A DNA stretch of 13,352 nt from CAZJKO01 sp964546995 (GTDB lineage Bacteria > Bacillota_I > Bacilli_A > RF39 > UBA660): contig CAZJKO010000028.1 of assembly GCA_964546995.1 (NCBI GenBank), forward strand, positions 1-13,352, in the 5' to 3' direction. A program made the position numbers and the translations under genes. Of this stretch, positions 1 through 4,705 are shown in pieces. Positions within the stretch are counted from its first letter, which is position 1; each line of letters begins with the position of its first letter. The notes beneath the pieces are model-generated. The model was not told where the DNA came from, did not search any database, and was given only the letters and a program-made list of their open reading frames with translations.

Positions 1-223
1 CTTTTTCAATATAGTATTCTCTTAATTCTTTTTCTACTTCTTCTATAGTTAAATTGCCTTCTACATTTTCTTCTAATAGTTTTTCTAAATATTCAGAAGG
101 TTTTAAATTATCTACTTCTTGAAGCCCGATAGCCATATCCCATTGTATTTTTTTTACATAGTTACTAGATTTATATTCTTCTTTATATTCATTAACACTT
201 GAATCTAATTCTTTCTCACTCAT
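1..223 (-). CDS. VbhA/Fic-type protein, N-terminal part only (runs off left edge)
   Basis: The ATG at 221-223 follows a perfect AGGAGG ribosome binding site (231-236) and opens a frame of 74 codons with no stop before the window edge, so the gene is cut by the window. The visible protein is charged and helical. It contains WDMAIGLQEVDNLKPSEYL (about residues 28-46) followed by an acidic helix (EENVEGNLTIEEVEKELREYY). I associate this W-x2-AIGL-x-VD-x-L-PS-x-YL then G-x-LT-x-EE pattern with the antitoxin_VbhA-like segment found beside or fused to Fic-domain proteins in Bacillota. Fic enzymes usually AMPylate targets through an HPFx[D/E]GN loop, which would lie left of the window and is not seen. 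The assignment is from memory of the family and is moderate. The gene has its own promoter at 249-254 and lies in the very AT-rich block next to two HEPN genes. Confidence 0.6.
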   Translation of the reverse strand, partial: MSEKELDSSVNEYKEEYKSSNYVKKIQWDMAIGLQEVDNLKPSEYLEKLLEENVEGNLTIEEVEKELREYYIEK

Positions 224-248
224 AATTTAGACCTCCTAACTATATATA

Positions 249-258
249 ATTATATCAT
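249..258 (-). promoter_or_regulatory. extended -10 promoter for the VbhA/Fic-type gene
   Basis: On the minus strand this reads ATGATATAAT: a perfect TATAAT (249-254) preceded by TGA, an extended -10. It ends 26 bases before the start codon at 223. No good -35 is seen. The identical 10-mer recurs at 2860, 4174 and 6781. Confidence 0.55.
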
Positions 259-282
259 AAATCAAATTAAAATAATTACTAT

Positions 283-300
283 ATTGATTATTAAATCAAT
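283..300 (-). other. small hairpin over the end of the restored ApeA-like frame
   Basis: ATTGATT (283-289) and AATCAAT (294-300) pair around a 4-base loop that covers the TAA stop (291-293) of the restored ApeA-like frame. No T-run follows on the minus strand, so it is a poor intrinsic terminator and may be chance in such AT-rich DNA. Confidence 0.25.
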
Positions 301-487
301 TTTGTAACCTCATAATAATAATTATTATATGATACATATTCTATTTTATTAATATCAATTCCTAATAACAAATATATGTTCAAAATTATTATATCTTCTA
401 TAAAATAAACATAATTAAAAATCTCATTTTCATCAAGTTTTAATCCACTACTATCATAATGGACATAATACGTTCTTGCATCTTTTA

Positions 488-494
488 TTTTTTT
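488..494 (-). other. A7 tract: in-frame A AAA AAA heptamer followed by a stop
   Basis: Read on the minus strand in the frame of segment 2, the codons are TCA AAA AAA TAA. The heptamer A AAA AAA has the X XXY YYZ form of -1 slippery sites and is followed immediately by TAA at 485-487. A -1 slip, or one extra A in the transcript, leads straight into the frame carrying the HEPN R-x4-H motif. No strong downstream stem-loop is visible. Confidence 0.55.
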
Positions 495-1368
495 GATATA
501 TTATCTATACTTGTAGGCGAAAAATTAAACACACTATTAATATTTACAATTAGGGATTTTACCCTATCAATAAAATCAGCACCATTCTTTGACTTTTTAC
601 CATTTTTTGCTATCGTTAAAGCTAACGCATTAGTGTTATCAAATTCTCTTGAATAATTTTCAAGCATAGTTAAACTATTTACAAATCTAGTCAAATTTGG
701 AACATTATATTTTACGACACTATAGTACAATTCTAATAAAGGAACTAAACGTTCATATAAATCTTCAAATTTTTCTACTATTGATATAAAGTTACTTATA
801 TCTTCAATTTTAAATCCATTTCTATGATTTAAATGATCAATTAATTCTTCGCTTTCTATTTTTATATTTCTATCTGTTATGCAATCAATTAATTCATATG
901 TTTCCGAATCATTATTAATATTATGTGATATGATATTAATATTTCTTTTACCTAATAACATTAATAGATTTTTAATCAAATATACATATTGTAAAGCACT
1001 ATCAATATTTTGTTCATTTTCAAATACATATGTAAAATGCATTATACCATTTATTTCAATTTTATTTTCTCTTTCAGCAAGAGATGGTAAAATATCAATA
1101 ATAATAGTTTTATCATTCATTTTATATTCTTTATAAATCGGTGTAATAGCTATTGAATTTTTTAATATTTCATTTTTGTATACTTTTTTATTTGTAAACC
1201 ACGATATATCTTTATATTCTATACTAATATTACTTATAAATTTTTCATCATAGTTTGTTAAATCATAACCTAATAATACCCTATCAATCCAAAATATAGC
1301 ACAAGCATTTATTATTGGATTATATCCTGTTGATGAATGCCCAGAATACATACAATTCAAAAGTGTAA

Positions 1369-1377
1369 TTTTTTTTT
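1369..1377 (-). other. A9 tract breaking the ApeA-like frame
   Basis: On the minus strand AAT is followed by nine A's and then TTACAC. In the upstream frame this gives N-K-K-K-L-H-F-stop (stop at 1357-1359). With one more A, or a -1 slip, it reads N-K-K-K-I-T-L-L-N-C, which restores the conserved ITLL-C block of the ApeA N-terminal domain. Runs of this length are prone to polymerase slippage, deletion and sequencing undercall. Confidence 0.6.
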
Positions 1378-1624
1378 ATTTTCTACAAAAGTTGCTGAAA
1401 TAGATTTAATGTTATTACATGTACTACGCCATTCTTCAATATCATTAGTCATATTTATATTCAAAAATAATTTTTGATTTTTAATATAAAATGTCCCATA
1501 AAAATCTTTATCATTTATTTTTAGTAATATACTTTTATTTTCTAAGTCTCTATAATTTCTTATTTCATTTTTCATAAAACTCACATCCCATTCTAAATAT
1601 AATTTATAAAATTTTATATGTTGT

Positions 1625-2836
1625 TTAATTAAAATAAAAATTATCTATTTTTGATTTATCAGTAATTTTTTTTAAGCATTCAATATCATTTTTATGTCTA
1701 CAATATAATCTATAAATACAATTGAATATTTCATATAATCTACAATAAATTAAATTTTCCTTGTCGTTATTATCATAACAATATTCATCAAAATCATTAT
1801 CAATTTTTGTAGAATACTCGACATACCACTTTTTATTGGTAATTTCATTTATTTTTCTATTTATATCAAAAAAATTACCATGAACAATTAAAGACCTATA
1901 GTTATATAATTCACTAAGCTCATTTACAGGAACTCTATAATTAAATTCTTTACAGCATCTTCTTACTTTTAAATTAAATTGACTTTCTATTTTGCTGTTA
2001 TTATCATTTAGTTTTTTTATGAGAAAGAATTCTATACAAGTAATAAAATCTACTATATATTTTCTCTCCCTCATATATCTATTATTTTCAAATACATTAA
2101 TAATGAAAAATAAATTTTGAATATCTGAATTATTTATTACAAATGTGTCAACTATGAATATATTTTTAAAAACTTTTTCTAATTCAATTTTATAATCAGC
2201 TGGTTGATAAAATCCAATATTTGTAAGTTCAAAAATATCATCCAAAATATTAATTCCCTGAAATTTTCTTAGATCAAAATTTATAATATTAAATAAATTT
2301 ATATACTGTTTAATAAAATGTATCCGATAATCCATATCTTCTATATCATCTTTTTTGCAATTATAGTATCTAACTATACAATTATCAATTTTTTTCCAAT
2401 CTTTAATATCGATAATTATAATATTTTCCATATTATAAAAACTTAAATATGCACAAAATGATTTTCCATCATTTTTTTGTATTGCATGATTAATAGAAAT
2501 TTTATTATTATTATTTATATAATTAAAGTACATTTCTTGTATGTAATAAACATCATCTAAAAATGCAATATATTTATCATCAATATTTAACCTATTACAA
2601 TCTAGTATATAGTTTAAACTAGGGAAAATTGAAACTATTGAAAATAATTTTTTATAAATTTTTTCCTTAACATATTCTTTTTCGAAGTCATTGAGATTTT
2701 TTAAATAAATTGGAAATGTTTTTGATATCTTAATTTCATAATCTAATTTATATAAACATCTAGTATAAAATATATTATTTTGCATATGATCATAAAAAAT
2801 TCTCTGAGCTTCTATTTCTCTTTCTATTTTATACAT
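1625..2836 (-). CDS. ApeA-like HEPN-domain protein (403 aa)
   Basis: This is an intact, very lysine/asparagine/isoleucine-rich protein. The C-terminal third has the layout of ApeA-like HEPN domains: a hydrophobic helix with a central acid (DFITCIEFFLIKKL, about 263-276), a segment rich in basic residues, then LSELYNYRSLIVHGNF. This gives the HEPN ribonuclease motif R314-x4-H319 with the following G typical of ...RSxivHG. The N-terminal 230 residues match nothing I recognise and may be a sensor or partner-binding region. HEPN enzymes of this kind cut RNA to abort phage infection; that role here is inferred. The ATG at 2836 has GGAAGTGAT upstream and the promoter at 2860. The ApeA-like gene follows after 40 bases, so the two probably form a transcription unit. 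The gene keeps an intact A8 tract at 1666-1673, which shows that not every long A-run in the block is broken. Confidence 0.75.
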   Translation of the reverse strand: MYKIEREIEAQRIFYDHMQNNIFYTRCLYKLDYEIKISKTFPIYLKNLNDFEKEYVKEKIYKKLFSIVSIFPSLNYILDCNRLNIDDKYIAFLDDVYYIQEMYFNYINNNNKISINHAIQKNDGKSFCAYLSFYNMENIIIIDIKDWKKIDNCIVRYYNCKKDDIEDMDYRIHFIKQYINLFNIINFDLRKFQGINILDDIFELTNIGFYQPADYKIELEKVFKNIFIVDTFVINNSDIQNLFFIINVFENNRYMRERKYIVDFITCIEFFLIKKLNDNNSKIESQFNLKVRRCCKEFNYRVPVNELSELYNYRSLIVHGNFFDINRKINEITNKKWYVEYSTKIDNDFDEYCYDNNDKENLIYCRLYEIFNCIYRLYCRHKNDIECLKKITDKSKIDNFYFN

Positions 2837-2859
2837 ATTATCACTTCCACATATAAAAT

Positions 2860-2869
2860 ATTATATCAT
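2860..2869 (-). promoter_or_regulatory. extended -10 promoter for the HEPN gene pair
   Basis: Minus-strand ATGATATAAT, with a perfect TATAAT at 2860-2865, lies 24 bases upstream of the start at 2836. The -35 region is AT-rich and not clearly matched, as expected for extended -10 promoters. Confidence 0.55.
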
Positions 2870-2889
2870 TAAAATCTAACATAAATATA

Positions 2890-2924
2890 AAAATAGCATT
2901 TATCACTTAAATAAATACTATTTT
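2890..2924 (-). terminator. AT-rich hairpin between amidase remnant and HEPN genes
   Basis: AAAATAG-c-ATTTAT (2890-2903) pairs with ATAAAT-a-CTATTTT (2911-2924) around a 7-base loop. The central pair is a G-T wobble on the minus strand. On that strand the stem is followed by a T-rich stretch, so it may stop transcription coming from the amidase side before the HEPN promoter. It is almost pure A/T, so stability and strand are uncertain. Confidence 0.4.
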
Positions 2925-3005
2925 AACCTTATTTATTATCTTTTTAAATAATCACACTATTTGAATTAATTGTTTAAATACAGCCGTCTAAATACCCAAT
3001 TAAAT

Positions 3006-3305
3006 CTAACAATGGTAATTAAACCTTTCACCACCCGCATTGATGTGATTCGATAAAATCAAAACATCTTTTCCATTACCAAAGGTATTGACCATTGTAT
3101 TAACACGTTCATCTCTAGTAAGCGTTCTATCATCATTTCTCGTGAGTACTGCAGGAATTCCTAAATCTCTTAGTCGTTGGTACATATACTGTGCTGCTCT
3201 TAAATTAAAATCTTTTTCACGTAGATTTCCTGATACTGCACCCGGATCACTTCCACCATGACCAGCATCGACGACGACACCTTTTATGGTTGGGTTATTG
3301 TTCAT
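3006..3305 (-). pseudogene. N-acetylmuramoyl-L-alanine amidase (Amidase_3), 3' half missing
   Basis: The protein opens MNNNPTIKGVVVDAGHGG and keeps the zinc ligands of Amidase_3 enzymes, H16 (DAGHGG), the Glu of the REKDFNL block at about 30, and H87 (LSNHINAGG). These enzymes cut the amide bond between MurNAc and the stem peptide. After GG at about 92 the match stops, seven unrelated residues follow (ERFNYHC), and the frame ends. The second half, with the ..VEYGFI.. catalytic Glu, is absent, so a working enzyme is unlikely. Intact relatives run to about 180 aa or more. The ATG at 3305 is chosen over one 15 bases upstream because GAGGAGTGATAAC lies just before it. No signal peptide is visible, as in phage or spore-type amidases. 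The break coincides with the step from ordinary to very AT-rich DNA. Confidence 0.85.
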
Positions 3306-3372
3306 GTTATCACTCCTCATATTATTTATATTCCAAAATGATAAATGCGTTATTGAATCTAGGGAAAAAGTT

Positions 3373-3384
3373 GAACAATAGTTC
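3373..3384. promoter_or_regulatory. LexA/DinR-like palindrome upstream of amidase
   Basis: GAACAATAGTTC has the GAAC-N4-GTTC core of Bacillus-type SOS boxes, 67 bases upstream of the amidase start. The central four bases do not match the preferred RNRY on either strand, so this is a core-only match. Confidence 0.3.
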
Positions 3385-3436
3385 TAATATTGATAAAAAA
3401 CTTTTTAGGAATTTTCTTTAGGTTTGGTTTCTAAGA

Positions 3437-3464
3437 CAAAAAAATCTAATAAAACTATTAGATT
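3437..3464 (-). terminator. intrinsic terminator of candidate small RNA
   Basis: On the minus strand AATCTAATA (3456-3464) pairs perfectly with TATTAGATT (3443-3451) around a 4-base loop, and a run of seven T's (3438-3444) overlaps the stem base and follows it. Confidence 0.7.
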
Positions 3465-3544
3465 CATGTATACAAATCGCTGGTAGCGAATTTATTTAAT
3501 TGGCACGTGGTAAGAAGGGCTTCCCAAATTTTTGTTTTTACTAC
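3438..3544 (-). ncRNA. candidate small RNA or leader RNA (unidentified)
   Basis: This is a non-coding interval with a TATAAT at one end (minus strand, 3551-3556) and a clear intrinsic terminator at the other (3443-3464), predicting a transcript of roughly 105 nt from about 3544. Its interior is richer in G/C than its surroundings and has foldable pieces: GGGAAGCCC (about 3517-3525), and TCGC-TACCA-GCGA (about 3477-3489) flanked by AAAT and TTT. No open frame of useful length is present. I compared it by eye with what I remember of 6S RNA, SRP RNA, tmRNA, T-box, preQ1 and c-di-AMP riboswitches and recognise none. Because the amidase gene follows on the same strand, it could also be an attenuating leader for that gene. 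Confidence 0.4.
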
Positions 3545-3550
3545 CCTTTC

Positions 3551-3556
3551 ATTATA
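3551..3556 (-). promoter_or_regulatory. -10 box before candidate small RNA
   Basis: TATAAT on the minus strand (in AGTATAATG), positioned about seven bases before the start of the candidate RNA. No convincing -35 is seen. Just upstream, at about 3570-3585, lies the small palindrome TTAGTTT-tg-AAACTAA. Confidence 0.4.
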
Positions 3557-3596
3557 CTAATTGACTGCATTTAGTTTTGAAACTAACTTTTTAGTC

Positions 3597-4028
3597 TCAA
3601 TGAATTTTAGTTCTTTGGTATTTATCACACCCATAGAACCTATACATCCTTGTTAGAATGTTCCTTTTTTGAATTGTTTTCGATTTTAAAGAATCTTCCA
3701 TTCCTAATAGGGCATCTGCTAATAAAAGAGAGCCACTTTCTTCAATGACATCAAATGCATCTATTTCTCCATATGGACCTTCTCCTATTTTTCTTCCTAA
3801 ATTTGCGACATAACTATATGTCTCTGTCATGTACATTTGAAGTATATAGTCTTCTTCTAAACACTGGCAAATTGTTGGAAATTCTTCAGCAAAACTCAGA
3901 AGTTCATCCCCAACAAATTCTTTTACTGCCATGCCATCTTTTCCTAAATATTTTAATCCATTCACTTTTAGTTGCCCATTTTGACTACTCATATAAATAG
4001 TATACTTATTAAATAACATTTCTTGCAC
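3597..4028 (-). CDS. conserved-looking hypothetical protein (143 aa)
   Basis: I do not recognise this protein. The GTG at 4026-4028 is taken as the start because GAGGTG lies seven bases before it; the frame extends further upstream through unlikely leader sequence that overlaps a hairpin. The product begins MQEMLFNKYTIYMSSQNG and is acidic in the middle (FVGDELLSFAEEFPT, then CLEEDYILQMYM). It has a glycine-rich turn (GRKIGEGPYGE) and ends in a basic tail (RMYRFYGCDKYQRTKIH). There is no signal peptide, membrane segment or zinc motif; it looks like a small soluble cytosolic protein. It lies 53 bases downstream of tRNA-Trp on the same strand, with a hairpin between them. Base composition matches the chromosomal side rather than the AT-rich block. 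Confidence 0.65.
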   Translation of the reverse strand: MQEMLFNKYTIYMSSQNGQLKVNGLKYLGKDGMAVKEFVGDELLSFAEEFPTICQCLEEDYILQMYMTETYSYVANLGRKIGEGPYGEIDAFDVIEESGSLLLADALLGMEDSLKSKTIQKRNILTRMYRFYGCDKYQRTKIH

Positions 4029-4053
4029 TATAAAACACCTCAGATATATCAAA

Positions 4054-4071
4054 ACTCCAATAATTTGGAGT
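4054..4071 (-). terminator. hairpin between tRNA-Trp and the 143-aa gene
   Basis: ACTCCAA (4054-4060) and TTGGAGT (4065-4071) form a perfect 7-bp stem with a 4-base loop. On the minus strand TTTT at the stem base is the only U-run, so it is a weak terminator for the tRNA or possibly an operator for the next gene. Confidence 0.4.
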
Positions 4072-4081
4072 ATCATTCACA

Positions 4082-4155
4082 TGGCAGGGGATGAGAGAAT
4101 CGAACTCCCATCAAAGGTTTTGGAGACCTCTATTCTACCATTAAACTAATCCCCT
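4082..4155 (-). tRNA. tRNA-Trp (anticodon CCA)
   Basis: The minus strand folds as a standard tRNA. The acceptor AGGGGAT pairs with ATCCCCT, the D arm carries GTTTAATGGTAGA, and the anticodon stem GAGGT/ACCTT encloses the 7-base loop CTCCAAA. U33 is therefore followed by anticodon CCA. The T arm is GGAGT-TCGATTC-TCTCA-like, the discriminator is G, and the 3' CCA is encoded. CCA reads UGG only, in keeping with UGA being a stop codon in this organism. Confidence 0.95.
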
Positions 4156-4173
4156 ATTTTTCGTTTCATTGAT

Positions 4174-4202
4174 ATTATATCATATGAAATTTAAATATAC
4201 AA
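4174..4202 (-). promoter_or_regulatory. promoter of tRNA-Trp
   Basis: Minus-strand TTGTAT (4197-4202), a 17-base spacer and TATAAT (4174-4179) with the extended TGA in front. This is the best -35/-10 pair in the window, ending 19 bases before the first tRNA base. Confidence 0.75.
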
Positions 4203-4245
4203 TAACACAATCTTATTTTTTGCATAATTTATATTAGGTGATTTT

Positions 4246-4671
4246 ATGGTCGTACAACATTCTAGTAAAGATGTGGATTTACTTGCTCGTCTTATGAGAT
4301 CAGAAGCAGTTGGAGAAGGCGAATACGGAATGCTTATGGTAGGTAATGTTGCCGTGAATCGTGTTCTTGCTAACTGCCTTGATTTTCGAAACATTAATAC
4401 TGTTAGTGAAATGGTCTACCAGAGTCCAGGAGGTTTTGAAGGCGTGAATAGTCCTATATTTTTTAGTTCTGCAACTACACGTGAAAAAGAACTTGCGAGT
4501 CGTGTGCTAAAGGGAGAATACTATTATCCTGCTACCAATGCACTTTGGTTTTATGCGCCAGGTCGGAATGCTACTTGTGTCGGGCTTTGGTACAATCAGC
4601 GTTTGTCTGGTCGCTTCAAAAATCATTGTTTTTACCAACCCAATCCAGGGATTTGTGAACAATTACATTAA
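4246..4671 (+). CDS. spore cortex-lytic / cell wall hydrolase, CwlJ/SleB (Hydrolase_2) family
   Basis: The 141-residue protein is one Hydrolase_2 domain from end to end. It opens DVDLLARLMRSEAVGEGEYG with the family's R-S-E-A-x-G-E block (likely catalytic Glu20), continues MVGNVAVNRVL, and ends with NALWFYAPGRNATC, WYNQRLSGRFKNHCFY and P-x-PGIC, all typical of CwlJ/SleB. These enzymes degrade muramic-lactam-containing spore cortex during germination. The length (B. subtilis CwlJ is close to 142 aa) and the lack of signal peptide or peptidoglycan-binding domain favour CwlJ over SleB. The ATG at 4246 is preceded by TAGGTGATTTT. It is divergent from tRNA-Trp and convergent with the HtrA gene, with a shared terminator after it. 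No GerQ gene, which CwlJ needs in Bacillus, is visible here. Confidence 0.85.
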   Translation: MVVQHSSKDVDLLARLMRSEAVGEGEYGMLMVGNVAVNRVLANCLDFRNINTVSEMVYQSPGGFEGVNSPIFFSSATTREKELASRVLKGEYYYPATNALWFYAPGRNATCVGLWYNQRLSGRFKNHCFYQPNPGICEQLH

Positions 4672-4705
4672 AAGCCTCTACCTTTGTAGAAGCTTTTTCT
4701 TTTTG
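4671..4705 (+). terminator. intrinsic terminator, probably bidirectional
   Basis: AAAGC-c-TCTAC (4671-4681) pairs with GTAGA-a-GCTTT (4686-4696) around a 4-base loop, followed by a T-rich run to 4705. The stem starts at the hydrolase stop codon. On the minus strand only TTTT follows, so it also weakly ends the convergent HtrA gene. Confidence 0.85.

Larger units (their letters stand above)
291..1584 (-). pseudogene. ApeA-like HEPN anti-phage protein, split into three frames by two A-run breaks
   Basis: Three consecutive minus-strand frames read as one protein if one A is gained at each of two A-runs. Segment 1 (1584-1370) ends ...ATFVENKKK. With ten A's instead of nine at 1369-1377 it continues KITLLNCMYSGHSSTGYN, giving the vTLl-C...sG block and the later IDRVLLGYDL and F-x4-IEY-x3-SWF blocks that I recognise from the ApeA N-terminal domain. 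Segment 2 ends at 485. With eight A's instead of seven at 488-494 it continues SKKIKDARTYYVHYDSSGLK, supplying the HEPN ribonuclease motif R371-x4-H376 and then a hydrophobic helix, stopping at 291-293. The restored length is 431 aa, plausible for ApeA-family proteins, which abort phage infection through a HEPN domain. The start is GTG at 1584 or ATG at 1575; neither has a strong ribosome binding site. The gene lies 40 bases downstream of the second HEPN gene and is probably co-transcribed with it. It may be decayed, mis-sequenced or expressed by slippage. Family call from memory of motifs: fairly sure. Confidence 0.75.

Noticed and set aside
459..656. 65-codon plus-strand frame inside the ApeA-like gene
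   Set aside because: It lies antisense to a gene with family matches and has no ribosome binding site; a chance frame in AT-rich DNA. The same applies to the other antisense frames over the HtrA, zinc-ribbon and SPFH genes.
3440..3560. c-di-AMP (ydaO), T-box, preQ1, 6S or SRP RNA identity for the candidate RNA
   Set aside because: None of the signature strings I know for these families is present.
3570..3590. TTAGTTT-tg-AAACTAA hairpin as terminator of the 143-aa gene
   Set aside because: The T-run lies on the plus-strand side, so it would not stop minus-strand transcription coming from that gene.
4082..4155. tRNA-Trp as integration site of the AT-rich island
   Set aside because: The composition step is at about 3030, more than 1 kb away, with chromosome-like DNA between; no repeat of the tRNA 3' end was seen at the edge.
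4223..4231. CATAATTTA with AC 16 bases upstream, resembling a sigma-K/sigma-E promoter for the CwlJ-like gene
   Set aside because: The predicted start point falls inside the gene's own ribosome binding site, and such AT-rich matches are common here.
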